64,000 bases of DNA from Pseudotabrizicola formosa. Its GTDB lineage: Bacteria > Pseudomonadota > Alphaproteobacteria > Rhodobacterales > Rhodobacteraceae. The DNA is taken from positions 206,908-270,907 of the forward strand of contig NZ_PJOM01000004.1 of assembly GCF_002900965.1 (NCBI RefSeq), written 5' to 3'. The notes under the pieces are model-generated. The model saw only the letters and a list, made by a program, of their open reading frames with translations. It did no database searches and was not told the DNA's origin. Positions 44,351 through 53,390 of the stretch are shown piece after piece; within the stretch, counting starts at the first letter, position 1, and the number at the start of each line of letters is the position of its first letter. The position numbers were made by a program, and so were the translations under genes.

Positions 44351-44533
44351 TTATGCCGTCCGCCCCCGGGCGATGCGCAGGAAGTGCGTCAGGCGTGACG
44401 CGCTGGCAGGGGCGCGGCTGCTGTGGAACACCTCGCGTTTGCTGCGTGCCAGTCGCAGGAACTGCGCGGTCTTGCTGCCAGTGCTTGGCGCGCGGGTGTC
44501 GGCCAGATGGCGGCCCTTCGGGTCACGTTGCAT
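44351..44533 (-). CDS. Small basic protein, unknown
   Basis: 60-residue Arg/Ser-rich protein (starts MQRDPKGRHLADTRAPSTG, ends RLTHFLRIARGRTA) with two similar segments, QFLRLARSKREV and HFLRIARGRTA, suggesting a short internal repeat. The ATG is preceded by GGAGGACAGC, one of the best ribosome binding sites in the window, and the gene ends next to a bidirectional terminator; these two features make it likely real. No function can be inferred; the charge suggests nucleic acid or membrane binding. Confidence 0.6.
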   Translation of the reverse strand: MQRDPKGRHLADTRAPSTGSKTAQFLRLARSKREVFHSSRAPASASRLTHFLRIARGRTA

Positions 44534-44634
44534 GCTGTCCTCCGTGGATGTTTCGGCTGTTCACCCTACCCCAGAATCACCGCAAGACCAAACGCCCGCG
44601 CCAGGACGCGGGCGTGGGACAGGCGCAAACCGGC

Positions 44635-45063
44635 TCAGGCCAGTTCGGTTTCCACGTCGATATTGCCCTTGGTCGCATTAGAATAAGGGCAGATGAAATG
44701 GCCGCGTTCGACCATTTTCTCGGCCACCGATTTCTCGACCCCCGGCAGCTTAACCACCAGTTTCACCTTCAGGCCAAAGCCGCCATCACTGCGCGGGCCG
44801 ATGCCGACATGGGCGTTGACCGTCGCATCTTCCGGCACCGTTCCCAGCTTTTCAGAGCTCGCCGCAAAGCGCATCGCGCCCAGATAGCAGGCGGCATAGC
44901 CGATGGCGAACAACTCTTCAGGGTTGTGGCCCGCACCGTTGCCGCCCAGTTCCTTGGGGCTGGTCATGGTGACGGTCAGCTTGCCATCGGCCAGTTTGGC
45001 CAAGCCATTGCGGCCGCCGCCGGTGGCCTGAGCTTCGGTCCAGTATTTCGGATCAACGGACAT
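44635..45063 (-). CDS. ohr: Organic hydroperoxide resistance protein Ohr
   Basis: 142-residue thiol peroxidase of the OsmC/Ohr family that reduces organic hydroperoxides. The peroxidatic Cys59 in GYAACYLGAM and resolving Cys125 in HFICPYSN are present, as in Ohr proper rather than OsmC. Divergent from ohrR, with two identical-type palindromes between them. Confidence 0.95.
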   Translation of the reverse strand: MSVDPKYWTEAQATGGGRNGLAKLADGKLTVTMTSPKELGGNGAGHNPEELFAIGYAACYLGAMRFAASSEKLGTVPEDATVNAHVGIGPRSDGGFGLKVKLVVKLPGVEKSVAEKMVERGHFICPYSNATKGNIDVETELA

Positions 45064-45078
45064 CTGATTTCCCTTCGT

Positions 45079-45151
45079 TTGCGATTAAATCGTATGCGAT
45101 ACATATAGCCGAGTCGCCCCCTGACGTCAACCCGCTTGCGATTTAATCGCA
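45079..45151. promoter_or_regulatory. Two OhrR-type operators in the ohr-ohrR gap
   Basis: TTGCGATTAAATCGTA (45079-45094) and TTGCGATTTAATCGCA (45136-45151) are two copies of a 16-base palindrome, 57 bases apart, one by each gene start. The position and A/T-rich centre fit OhrR binding and autoregulation (inference from the family). Confidence 0.75.
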
Positions 45152-45169
45152 CACGACTATATTGCCCGG

Positions 45170-45595
45170 ATGACACTCGCCCTGCCTGACATGATCTGCT
45201 TTGCCCTGTATTCGGCCACCCATGCGATGCAGCATGTCTACAAGCCGCTGCTGGATGATCTGGGGCTGACCTATCCGCAGTATCTGGTGCTGACGGCGCT
45301 GTGGGAGCAGGACAAGCAGACCGTCGGCGCACTTGGCCGTCAGGTACAGCTGGACTCGAACACGCTGACCCCGCTGCTGAAACGGCTGGAAGAGCGGGGC
45401 GTGGTGACCCGCACCCGCGACGACCGGGATGAGCGTCAGGTCAACATCACGCTCACCGACGCGGGCCGCGCGCTGCAGGGCCGCGCCGCGCATATTCCGG
45501 CCTGCGTGCTGGAGAAATCGGGGCTGTCACTGGAGGATCTGACCCGGCTGCGTGACCAGATCACCACGCTGCGCGACCATCTGCGCGGGGCCTAA
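45170..45595 (+). CDS. ohrR: Organic hydroperoxide sensor OhrR (MarR family)
   Basis: 141-residue winged-helix repressor. The N-terminal redox cysteine Cys10 in DMICFALYS matches the peroxide-sensing cysteine of OhrR; helix-turn-helix around [19 protein letters not shown] and wing [14 protein letters not shown]. It should repress the divergent ohr until oxidised by lipid hydroperoxides. Its stop overlaps the convergent queG stop by four bases. Confidence 0.94.
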   Translation: MTLALPDMICFALYSATHAMQHVYKPLLDDLGLTYPQYLVLTALWEQDKQTVGALGRQVQLDSNTLTPLLKRLEERGVVTRTRDDRDERQVNITLTDAGRALQGRAAHIPACVLEKSGLSLEDLTRLRDQITTLRDHLRGA

Positions 45596-46614
45596 AGCCG
45601 CGCCACAGCCCACTGCGCGGCATCCGCCACCGTGGCATCGGCGTCATCGCACAGAGCCTGCGCCACAGCCCGCAAGGACGCATCGCCGGAATTGCCGATG
45701 GCATAGAGCACATTGCGCACAAAGCGCCCGCGCCCGATGCGTTTGATCGGGCTGCCGGCAAAGCGGGCCCGGAACGCCGCGTCGTCCAGTAGCGCCAGCT
45801 CTGCCAGGGGCGGCGCGCCATGACGCGGGGCATAGCCGATGTCGCGTGCCGCCTTGGCAAATTTGTTCCACGGGCAGACCGCCAGACAATCGTCGCAACC
45901 ATAGATCCGGTTGCCCATCAGGGGGCGCAGATCCGCGTCCACCGGGCCGGAATGTTCGATCGTGAGGTAAGAAATGCAGCGTCGGGCATCCAGCTGATAG
46001 GGAGCGGGAAAGGCCCCGGTGGGGCAAATGTCCAGGCAAGCGGTGCAAGACCCGCAATGGCTGACCTCGGATGCGTCCGGGGCCAGATCCAGCGTGGTGA
46101 AGATTGCGCCCAGGAAAAACCAGTTTCCCAGATCGCGGCTGAGCACATTGGTGTGTTTGCCCTGCCATCCCAGACCGGCCGCCTGCGCCAGCGGCTTTTC
46201 CATCACCGGGGCGGTATCGACAAATACCTTGATCTCGCAGCCAGCCTGATCAACCAGCCAGCGTCCCAGCCGCTTCAGCCGCCGCTTGACGAGATCATGG
46301 TAATCCTTGCCCTGGGCATAAACCGAGATCACGCCCCGGTCGTGCAGGTTAAGCAACGGCAGAGGAGTCTCCTCGGGCGCATAGCTTTCGGCCAGCATGA
46401 TCACTGACCGCGCCTGCGGCCAAAGAGCCGTAGGATCGCCGCGCCACCCCATCCGCTCGGCCATCCAGCCCATCTGCCCGTGTCGCCCCTGCGCCACAAA
46501 GGCCGCCAGCCGCTCTGCGGCCTGCGGAATGGCGTTTGGGGTTGTCACCCGCATGGCCGAAAACCCCTCCTCAAGGGCGCGGGCATGCAGGCGGGATTTC
46601 AGGTCATCGGTCAT
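45592..46614 (-). CDS. queG: Epoxyqueuosine reductase
   Basis: 340-residue cobalamin-dependent iron-sulfur enzyme that makes the last step of queuosine synthesis on tRNA. The two 4Fe-4S motifs are [16 protein letters not shown] and [11 protein letters not shown]. An in-frame ATG exists at 46677, but [14 protein letters not shown] at 46614 is the family start. Ends with a HEAT-like segment after residue 275. Convergent with ohrR and divergent from aroC. Confidence 0.95.
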   Translation of the reverse strand: MTDDLKSRLHARALEEGFSAMRVTTPNAIPQAAERLAAFVAQGRHGQMGWMAERMGWRGDPTALWPQARSVIMLAESYAPEETPLPLLNLHDRGVISVYAQGKDYHDLVKRRLKRLGRWLVDQAGCEIKVFVDTAPVMEKPLAQAAGLGWQGKHTNVLSRDLGNWFFLGAIFTTLDLAPDASEVSHCGSCTACLDICPTGAFPAPYQLDARRCISYLTIEHSGPVDADLRPLMGNRIYGCDDCLAVCPWNKFAKAARDIGYAPRHGAPPLAELALLDDAAFRARFAGSPIKRIGRGRFVRNVLYAIGNSGDASLRAVAQALCDDADATVADAAQWAVARL

Positions 46615-46735
46615 CGCGGGCAGCATAGCGGGGTGCTGCGCCAAGGGCCACGCCCACCTGCTGCGGGGCACATGCAACCCACCCCTTCATTCCCGCCCCG
46701 ATTTCCCCTAAACCAGCCGCAAAGGGGAGACCGCC

Positions 46736-47836
46736 ATGAGCCTGAACACCTTCGGCCACCTGTTCCGCGTGACCACCTGGGGCGAAAGCCATGGCCCGGC
46801 CATCGGCTGCACGGTTGATGGCTGCCCGCCGGGGATTGCCCTCACCGAAGCCGATATCCAGCCCTGGCTGGACAAGCGCAAGCCGGGCCAGAACAAGTTC
46901 ACCACCCAGCGCAAAGAGCCTGATGAGGTGCGGATTCTGTCGGGCGTCTTTGAGGGCCGCACCACCGGCACGGCGATTCAGCTGATGATCGAGAACACCG
47001 ACCAGCGGTCCAAGGATTACGGCGACATTGCGCAGGCCTTCCGTCCCGGCCATGCCGACATCACCTATCACCAGAAATACGGCCACCGCGATTATCGCGG
47101 CGGCGGGCGGTCTTCGGCGCGTGAAACGGCTGCCCGGGTGGCTGCAGGCGGGGTGGCCCGGGCCGCCCTTGCGGCGCTGCTGCCGGGAATGCGGATCACC
47201 GGTTACATGGTGCAGATGGGGCCGCACGCGATTGACCGCAGCCGGGTCGACCTGAACATCGTCGGCGACAATCCGTTCTGGTGCCCAGACCCTGTGGCTG
47301 CAACGGACTGGGCGGCCTTTCTGGACGCGTTGCGCCTGTCGCACAATTCCGTCGGCGCGGTCATCGAGGTGATTGCCGAAGGGGTGCCGCCCGGCCTTGG
47401 CGCGCCGCTTTATGGCAAGCTGGACAGTGATCTGGCCAGTGCGATGATGAGCATCAATGCCGTGAAGGCGGTGGAAATCGGGGACGGCATGGCCGCTGCA
47501 ACGCTGACCGGTGTGGACAATGCGGATGAGATTCGCATGGGGCCGAACGGGCCGGAGTTCCTGTCAAACCACGCGGGCGGCATTCTGGGCGGTATTTCCA
47601 CCGGCCAACCGGTGATCTGCCGCTTTGCGGTAAAGCCCACGTCCAGCATCCTGACGCCGCGCCAGACCATCAATCAGCGCGGCGAGGAGATCGACCTGAT
47701 CACCAAGGGCCGCCACGATCCTTGTGTCGGCATCCGCGCCGTGCCGGTGGGCGAGGCGATGATGGCCTGCGTGCTGCTGGACCACCTGCTGCTGGACCGT
47801 GGCCAGACCGGCGGCCTGCGCGGCATTCTGGGCTAG
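46736..47836 (+). CDS. aroC: Chorismate synthase
   Basis: 366-residue FMN-dependent enzyme converting EPSP to chorismate, last step of the shikimate pathway. Signatures GESHGPAIG near residues 17-25, [16 protein letters not shown] and the late [15 protein letters not shown] are complete. ATG preceded by AAAGGGGAGA. Single-gene unit followed by converging small sequences. Confidence 0.97.
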   Translation: MSLNTFGHLFRVTTWGESHGPAIGCTVDGCPPGIALTEADIQPWLDKRKPGQNKFTTQRKEPDEVRILSGVFEGRTTGTAIQLMIENTDQRSKDYGDIAQAFRPGHADITYHQKYGHRDYRGGGRSSARETAARVAAGGVARAALAALLPGMRITGYMVQMGPHAIDRSRVDLNIVGDNPFWCPDPVAATDWAAFLDALRLSHNSVGAVIEVIAEGVPPGLGAPLYGKLDSDLASAMMSINAVKAVEIGDGMAAATLTGVDNADEIRMGPNGPEFLSNHAGGILGGISTGQPVICRFAVKPTSSILTPRQTINQRGEEIDLITKGRHDPCVGIRAVPVGEAMMACVLLDHLLLDRGQTGGLRGILG

Positions 47837-47837
47837 G

Positions 47838-47924
47838 TCAGGACGCCAGCCCCGCCGTGGTCGGCTTGAGCGGTGCGGGCAGGGTCACTTTGGCGACCAG
47901 ACGTTTCAGATCAGACAGGCGCAT
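47838..47924 (-). CDS. Possible 28-residue small protein
   Basis: On the minus strand the ATG at 47924 is preceded at seven bases by AAAGGGAGA and opens a 28-codon frame, MRLSDLKRLVAKVTLPAPL and a nine-residue tail, ending one base from the aroC stop. An amphipathic basic helix followed by a Pro/Leu tail is plausible. No known family; the call rests only on the site and compact gene position. Confidence 0.35.
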   Translation of the reverse strand: MRLSDLKRLVAKVTLPAPLKPTTAGLAS

Positions 47925-48004
47925 TGCCATTCTCCCTTTGTCGATACGTCTGATCATGCTGTGTCTGCTGATCACGCGCCAGAAAAGGCTGCGTGAGATT
48001 TGTT

Positions 48005-48018
48005 TCAGACGTGTCTGA
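48005..48018. promoter_or_regulatory. TCAGAC-GT-GTCTGA palindrome
   Basis: Perfect six-base arms with a two-base centre, between the HU terminator and the possible small gene; single GTCTGA or TCAGAC half-sites recur at about 47910 and 47949. Looks like an operator, regulator unknown. Confidence 0.4.
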
Positions 48019-48030
48019 CCCGCGAATGAC

Positions 48031-48056
48031 AAAAGGGCGCCCTTCTGGGCGCCCTT
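48031..48056 (-). terminator. Rho-independent terminator after the HU gene
   Basis: On the minus strand AAGGGCGCCC-AGAA-GGGCGCCCTT is a perfect ten-base stem followed by T residues, 33 bases after the HU stop. Confidence 0.9.
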
Positions 48057-48088
48057 GCAAAAGCGTAGGTGTCAGCCGTCCTGAAAAA

Positions 48089-48379
48089 TCAGGCGTTGAC
48101 ACTGTCTTTCAAAGCCTTGGCGATGGCGAACTTGACCTGCTTGTCGGCTGGCTTGGTCATGGTTTCACCGGTTGCCGGGTTGCGCACCTGACGCTCTGGC
48201 CGGGCCTTGCAGGCAACCTTGCCCAGACCGGGCAGCGTGACCGCGCCACCGGCGGCCACTTCACGGGTTACCACATCGATGATGGCATCCAGTGCCGAAC
48301 CCGCGGTTTTCTTGTCGGAGCCCATCGTCTCTGCGATCGCGGCAACGAGCTGGGTTTTGGTCATCGGTTTCGTCGTCAT
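48089..48379 (-). CDS. hup: HU family DNA-binding protein
   Basis: 96-residue nucleoid protein that bends DNA as a dimer. MTKTQLVAAIAE at the start, GAVTLPGLGKVACKARPERQVRNPATGE in the beta-arm region (given here as a description; key residues are the Pro-containing RNPATG arm) and KFAIAKALKD at the end fit HU. The frame opens upstream at 48487, but the ATG at 48379 with GGAAGAAG is the start. Confidence 0.95.
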   Translation of the reverse strand: MTTKPMTKTQLVAAIAETMGSDKKTAGSALDAIIDVVTREVAAGGAVTLPGLGKVACKARPERQVRNPATGETMTKPADKQVKFAIAKALKDSVNA

Positions 48380-48515
48380 GTTCTTCTTCCTTATTGCAGG
48401 CCGCCATCGGACGGGCCGGATATGGGGTTGGCCGTTACCGGCGACGGGTTCCGCTACACAGGGTTTTGCTGCGCAAATCAAGCCCAAACCGTGTGGCAGG
48501 GTTTAAAATGAGCGG

Positions 48516-49991
48516 TTATAGGAAGGCGGTCTCTTCAAAGCTGCGCAACTTCCGGCTGTGGATACGCTCGATCGGCATCAGGCGAAGACGCTCCATCGCG
48601 CGGATACCAATCTGCAGATGGCGGCTCACCTGCGTCTTGTAAAAGTCGCTGGCCATCCCGGGCAGCTTCAGTTCGCCATGCAAAGGTTTGTCCGAGACGC
48701 AGAGCAAGGTGCCGTATGGCACGCGAAAGCGAAAGCCGTTGGCCGCGATGGTGGCGCTTTCCATATCCAGCGCGATGGCGCGTGATTGGCTCAACCGTTT
48801 GACCGGGCCGGACTGGTCGCGCAGCTCCCAGTTGCGGTTGTCGATGGTGGCGACGGTGCCGGTGCGCATGATGCGTTTGAGTTCATAGCCTTCCAGCTGC
48901 GTGACCTCGGCCACCGCTTCCTGCAACGCGATCTGAATCTCGGCCAGCGCCGGGATCGGCACCCAGACCGGCAGGTCATCGTCCAGCACATGGTCTTCGC
49001 GCAAGTACGCGTGGGCCAACACAAAATCGCCCAATGACTGGCTGTTGCGCAGGCCTGCGCAGTGGCCGACCATCAGCCAGGCATGTGGGCGCAGCACGGC
49101 GATGTGGTCGGTGGCGGTCTTGGCGTTTGACGGGCCGACCCCGATATTGACCAGCGTGATGCCCTGCCCATCGGCGCGTTTCAGGTGGTAGGTCGGCATC
49201 TGCGGCAGCTTGGTCACCACCTGCAATTCGCCATCCGGCGTGGTGATGATCTGGTTGCCGGTGGCGACGAAGGCGGTGTAGCCCTGTGACGGATCGGCCA
49301 GCATTTTCCGGGCGTGGCTTTCGAATTCATCCACATAAAACTGATAGTTCGTGAACAAGACGTGGTTCTGGAAATGCTGCGGATCGGTCGCGGTGTAATG
49401 CGCCAGACGCGCCAGCGAGTAATCCACGCGCTGGGCGGTAAAGGGGGCCAGCGGCATGGAGCCATCGGCATTTTCCGTGCGCTGGCCATTGACGATGTCA
49501 TCATTGGTGGTGGCCAGATCCGGCACGTCGAACACGTCGCGCAGGCTGAAATCCAGCACGCCTTCTTGCGGCACAGAGACGGCAGGATTGCCCGCAACGG
49601 CGAAATGTACCGGGATGGGGGTTTCGGACGGGCCGATCTGCACGGCGATGCCGTGGTTTTCCATCAAGAGGGAAAGCTGTTGAATCAAGTAGTTGCGGAA
49701 CAGATCCGGGCGGGTGACGGTGGTGGAATAGACCCCGGGGGTGGCAACATAGCCAAAGGCAAGCCGCGAGTCGGTCTTGGTGTGGCTGGTGACCCGGATG
49801 CGGATTTCGGGGTAGAAGGCGCGGATGCGGGTCTGGGGTTTGCCGCGTGTCACCGTGGCGCTGAAGGTATCGGCCAGATAGGCGGTGGCGGCAAAATACA
49901 GCTCTTCCAGCCGGTCAACGGCGGCGGCGGGATCGGTGAAGTCCTGCGCGGCGGGCAGGTCTGGCGTCTGGGGTGTGAAACCGTCTTGCAT
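48516..49991 (-). CDS. amn: AMP nucleosidase
   Basis: 491-residue enzyme that hydrolyses AMP to adenine and ribose 5-phosphate. The N-terminal regulatory domain precedes a nucleoside-phosphorylase-like catalytic domain with NIGVGPSNAKTATDH, MVGHCAGLRNSQ and ALDMESATIAANG. An ATG at 50018 adds nine residues; the ATG at 49991 with AGAGATG upstream fits the family start better, though both are possible. Confidence 0.93.
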   Translation of the reverse strand: MQDGFTPQTPDLPAAQDFTDPAAAVDRLEELYFAATAYLADTFSATVTRGKPQTRIRAFYPEIRIRVTSHTKTDSRLAFGYVATPGVYSTTVTRPDLFRNYLIQQLSLLMENHGIAVQIGPSETPIPVHFAVAGNPAVSVPQEGVLDFSLRDVFDVPDLATTNDDIVNGQRTENADGSMPLAPFTAQRVDYSLARLAHYTATDPQHFQNHVLFTNYQFYVDEFESHARKMLADPSQGYTAFVATGNQIITTPDGELQVVTKLPQMPTYHLKRADGQGITLVNIGVGPSNAKTATDHIAVLRPHAWLMVGHCAGLRNSQSLGDFVLAHAYLREDHVLDDDLPVWVPIPALAEIQIALQEAVAEVTQLEGYELKRIMRTGTVATIDNRNWELRDQSGPVKRLSQSRAIALDMESATIAANGFRFRVPYGTLLCVSDKPLHGELKLPGMASDFYKTQVSRHLQIGIRAMERLRLMPIERIHSRKLRSFEETAFL

Positions 49992-50084
49992 AACATCTCT
50001 CGTCAAATGATCCGGCATATAAGCCGACAGACGGGGGGTCGTGCAAGTGACGCGTTCATGACGCGCCGGAGGGGCGCGTTGAGG

Positions 50085-50124
50085 GTATGATCTGCGTCTG
50101 GTTTCGGTATGGCGCGCGTATGGC
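50085..50124 (+). repeat. Intergenic repeat with spaced GTATG units, copy 2
   Basis: Matches the element at 13304-13343: the first 17 bases are identical, then five variable bases, GTATGGC, two bases, GCGTATGGC. A further TTGCGTCATG follows. It lies between the start of amn and the end of pyrF, antisense to both. From the ATG at 50087 it would encode MICVWFRYGARMACVM and run on about 55 codons into pyrF antisense. Confidence 0.5.
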
Positions 50125-50166
50125 TTGCGTCATGACGTTGGTGCGCTGCCGCAAGGGCCGCGCCCG

Positions 50167-50862
50167 TCAGCGCGGGGGCAGTTCGGCCAGCACGCGGCGG
50201 GCGGCTTCGGCCGGGTCTTGCGCCTGCCAGACCGGGCGGCCGACGACGATGTGATCGGCCCCGTCGGCAATGGCCTGCGCCGGGGTGGCGATGCGCTTCT
50301 GGTCGCCGCTGGCGCTGCCGGTGGGGCGGATGCCGGGGGTGACGATCAGCTTGCCTGCCGCCTCGGGCAGGGCGCGGATGGCGGCGGCCTCTTGCGGGCT
50401 GGCGATGACGCCATCGGCCCCTGCGGCCAGCGCGCGGGCGGCGCGGTCGAGCGTGATGGCATGGATGTCGCCCGGCTTGATGCAGTTGTCATCCAGATCG
50501 TTGCGGTCGAGCGAGGTGAGGATGGTCACGGCGAGGATCTTGAGGCCGGTGCCGCCCTTGCCCTCTTGGGCCGCGCGCACCACCTGCGGGTCGCCGTGCA
50601 CGGTGAGGAAGTCGAGATCATATTGCGCGATGCCGCGCACTGCCGCCTCGATGGTGGCACCGATATCGAACAGCTTCATGTCGAGAAAGATGCGTTTGCC
50701 GTGTTCCTGCTTCAGCTCATTGGCCAGCGCAAAGCCGCCCCCCGTGAGCATGCCAAGGCCGATCTTGTAGAAGCTGGCGGCGTCGCCGATGCGCGCGGCA
50801 AGGTCGAGCCCCTGCACGACATTGGGGACATCAAGCGCCACGATCAGGCGATCATCGGACAT
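50167..50862 (-). CDS. pyrF: Orotidine-5'-phosphate decarboxylase
   Basis: 231-residue TIM-barrel decarboxylase producing UMP. The catalytic motif FLDMKLFDIGATIE (with the Asp-x-Lys-x-x-Asp array), LTVHGD and VTPGIRP are complete. The reading frame extends far upstream as an antisense of the ROK gene; the real start is the ATG at 50862 with AAAAGGAG. Divergent from the ROK kinase gene. Confidence 0.96.
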   Translation of the reverse strand: MSDDRLIVALDVPNVVQGLDLAARIGDAASFYKIGLGMLTGGGFALANELKQEHGKRIFLDMKLFDIGATIEAAVRGIAQYDLDFLTVHGDPQVVRAAQEGKGGTGLKILAVTILTSLDRNDLDDNCIKPGDIHAITLDRAARALAAGADGVIASPQEAAAIRALPEAAGKLIVTPGIRPTGSASGDQKRIATPAQAIADGADHIVVGRPVWQAQDPAEAARRVLAELPPR

Positions 50863-50949
50863 GGCAGGCTCCTTTTGATGGGTTCCAAGCGTCTTGCGGT
50901 GGTGGGCAACTGCTGTCAAGCCATGGCCGAGAGCAAGAGGGGGCGCGCG

Positions 50950-51825
50950 ATGATCCTGTGCTTTGACATCGGCGGGTCGCGGATCAAGGCGGCCGTGGCC
51001 GAGGCGGGTCGCCTTGACCCTCTGGGCGATTGCCCGACGCCGGGGCAGGACTTTGACGCGTTTCTGGCCGCGCTGGCGGGGTTTGCCGCGGGCCATGCGC
51101 TGCGCGGCGTGGCGATTTCCATCGCCGGGGTGGTGGCACCCGAGACCGGGCGGATCACGGTGGCCAACATTCCCTGTGCCGATGGCCGGGCGCTGGCGGA
51201 GGAGATTTCCGCCGCATTGCGCTTGCCGGTGCTGGTGCTGAATGACGCCGATTGCTTTGCGCTGGCCGAGGCGCGGCAGGGCGCGGGGCGCGGGCATCGC
51301 AGCGTGTTTGGCGTGATTCTGGGCACGGGGGTGGGCGGCGGTCTGGTGATCGACGGGCGGCTGGTGCAGGGCGCGGGCGGTTATGCCGGGGAATGGGGGC
51401 ATGGCCCTGTTGTGGCCGCGCCGTGGGATTTGCCCTGCGGCTGCGGGTTGCGCGGCTGTGTCGATGCCGTGGGTGGGGCGCGGGGGCTGGAAAAGCTGCA
51501 TGCCGGATTGCATGGCGGGGCGCAGCCGGCGACCGCCATCCTTGCGGATTGGGGCAGGGGCGCGGCACCGGCCGGGCAGACCGTCGCGCTGTGGCTGAAC
51601 CTGATTGCGCCGCCGCTGGCGCTGGTGGTCAATGTGCTGGGGGCCTCGGTGCTGCCGGTCGGCGGCGGGTTGTCGAATGTGCCTGCGCTGCTGTCGGCGC
51701 TGGACCGGCGGGTGCGGGCTGCCATTTTGCGCCCAACTGATATACCGCTGATTGTGCCCGCCCTGTGCCGCCCCGAACCGGGGCTGATCGGGGCGGCCGA
51801 AGCCGGGTTGGAGGCCTTTGGGTGA
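50950..51825 (+). CDS. ROK family sugar kinase/protein
   Basis: 291-residue ROK protein without a helix-turn-helix, so an enzyme rather than a repressor. ATP-binding MILCFDIGGSRIKAAV at the start, catalytic LNDADCFALAEA, GTGVGGGLVIDG, GEWGHGPV and the zinc motif CGCGLRGC follow in order. N-acetylglucosamine, N-acetylmannosamine or glucose kinase activity is likely; the substrate is unclear. The stop TGA shares its A with the cutC ATG. Confidence 0.9.
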   Translation: MILCFDIGGSRIKAAVAEAGRLDPLGDCPTPGQDFDAFLAALAGFAAGHALRGVAISIAGVVAPETGRITVANIPCADGRALAEEISAALRLPVLVLNDADCFALAEARQGAGRGHRSVFGVILGTGVGGGLVIDGRLVQGAGGYAGEWGHGPVVAAPWDLPCGCGLRGCVDAVGGARGLEKLHAGLHGGAQPATAILADWGRGAAPAGQTVALWLNLIAPPLALVVNVLGASVLPVGGGLSNVPALLSALDRRVRAAILRPTDIPLIVPALCRPEPGLIGAAEAGLEAFG

Positions 51826-52550
51826 TGAGCATTCTGGTCGAGGTCTGTGTTGACACCACCGAAGGGCTGGCGGAAGCCGTGCGTGGCGGGGCCGGGCGGA
51901 TCGAGCTGTGTTCGGCGCTGGATCTGGGCGGGCTGACGCCATCGGTGGGCATGATGCGCCGGGCAGCGGGGGTTGGCGTGCCGATCCATGCGATGATCCG
52001 GCCCCGGCCCGGCGATTTTGTCTGGTCGCCGGATGAGATTGCGCTGATGGAGACGGATATCGAGGCGGCCCGCAGCGCGGGGTTGCAGGGTGTGGTGCTG
52101 GGTGCCAGCCGGCCCGACGGGCGGCTGGACACCGATGTGCTGGGCCTGCTGATCGCGCGGGCCGGGAAGATGCGGCTGACGCTGAACCGCTGCTTCGATC
52201 TGGTGCCGGATTTTGCCGAGGCCTTGGAGCAGGCCGTTGATCTGGGCTTTCACCGGGTGCTGACCAGCGGCGGAGAACGCCGCGCGGCCGAGGGCGCGGA
52301 CCGTCTGGCCAGTCTGATCGCGCAGGCGCAGCGACGGGTCATCATCATGCCGGGCGGCGGCATTTCCGCTGAAACACTGGCCCCGTTCAAGGGGTTGCCG
52401 CTGCGCGAGGTGCATGCCTCCTGTTCGGCCCCGGTGCTGGCCTCGGGGCCGGTGGTGGATTTCGGCTTTGCGCCACGGATCGGGCGGCGGACCGATGGCG
52501 CCCGCCTGCGCGATCTGTGCGCGGCACTGGCAGATCTGGCGCTGCGCTAG
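51825..52550 (+). CDS. cutC: CutC family protein
   Basis: 241-residue TIM-barrel protein of the CutC family (originally linked to copper homeostasis, role now doubtful). Family motifs LVEVCVDTTEGLAEAVRGGA, RIELCSALDLGGLTPS and PIHAMIRPRPGDFVWS are present, with LTSGGERRAAEGADRL late. A GTG three bases upstream is an alternative start. One-base overlap with the ROK gene suggests the two belong to one sugar-related operon. Confidence 0.92.
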   Translation: MSILVEVCVDTTEGLAEAVRGGAGRIELCSALDLGGLTPSVGMMRRAAGVGVPIHAMIRPRPGDFVWSPDEIALMETDIEAARSAGLQGVVLGASRPDGRLDTDVLGLLIARAGKMRLTLNRCFDLVPDFAEALEQAVDLGFHRVLTSGGERRAAEGADRLASLIAQAQRRVIIMPGGGISAETLAPFKGLPLREVHASCSAPVLASGPVVDFGFAPRIGRRTDGARLRDLCAALADLALR

Positions 52551-52616
52551 CGCGTGGCTTGACGCAAGGCCCCGAAACGCGGAGCCTTGGGGGCAGGGAC
52601 AAAGAACAGGGCAGGT

Positions 52617-53390
52617 ATGGAGATCAGCATTACATTCGACCGGCCGGAGGAGGGGCCGCATGCGGGCCCGCTGACGGTGGGCTGGTTTCTGACCTCGGAC
52701 AAAGGGGCGGTGCTTTATGATGCGCCCGAGCGCATCCTGTTCCGCCAGACCAACAAGGCCCATGCCAAGAGTGCCAGCCGCTGCCCGGCGGTGAGTCAGA
52801 TGGAGAGCCGGTATTTCATGGTGAAATGCCCGTTCGACCTGCATCTGGGATTTCGGCGCGATGACAAGGGCAAGGCGGTTCTGGTCAACCGCCTTGGCAC
52901 CGCCAGCCCGGTGCGGGGCAACAAGCTGGCCGATCTGCTGACGCTGGTGAACGAGGCCGAATGGCGCTACCCGGACCGGCCCACGGTGCAGCTGATGCTG
53001 CCCTATTGTTTCATCGCCGATGAGATGTGCTATGTCACCCAGCTTGGCCCCTTTGCGCATTACCGCAAGGACCCGCTGCCCGGCACGATCTTTGGCGGGC
53101 GGTTTGCGCTGAACGTCTGGCCGCGCCCGTTGATGTGGGCGTTTGAGTGGCATGAGCCGGAGAAGGACATTGTGCTGAAACGCGGCGAGCCGCTGTTTTA
53201 CTGCCAGTTCGAGGGCGCAGATCCCAGCCGCCCGGTGCAGATGGTGGAGGCGGAGCGGACGCCGGAGCTGGCGGCTTACCTCGAAAAGATCAGTGGCGTG
53301 GTGAATTACGTCAACCAGACCTTTGGCCTGCTGAAGGCGGCCGAGGCGATGCGCCCGCCGCGGTTGCTGACGCCCAAGGTGCGGGAATGA
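52617..53390 (+). CDS. Conserved hypothetical protein
   Basis: 257-residue soluble protein rich in aromatic residues, without signal or membrane segment. Segments such as KCPFDLHLGFRRDDKG, VQLMLPYCFIADEMCYVTQ and FGGRFALNVWPRPLMWAFEW suggest a beta-rich fold, possibly related to DUF6065; this is a weak memory-based guess. The ATG at 52617 is preceded by AACAGGGCAGG. It overlaps the beta-propeller gene by four bases, so the products may act together. Confidence 0.7.
   Translation: MEISITFDRPEEGPHAGPLTVGWFLTSDKGAVLYDAPERILFRQTNKAHAKSASRCPAVSQMESRYFMVKCPFDLHLGFRRDDKGKAVLVNRLGTASPVRGNKLADLLTLVNEAEWRYPDRPTVQLMLPYCFIADEMCYVTQLGPFAHYRKDPLPGTIFGGRFALNVWPRPLMWAFEWHEPEKDIVLKRGEPLFYCQFEGADPSRPVQMVEAERTPELAAYLEKISGVVNYVNQTFGLLKAAEAMRPPRLLTPKVRE

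Noticed and set aside
50863..51942. Upstream extension of the pyrF frame
   Set aside because: Antisense of the ROK kinase gene; PyrF starts at the conserved MSDDRLIVALDV.
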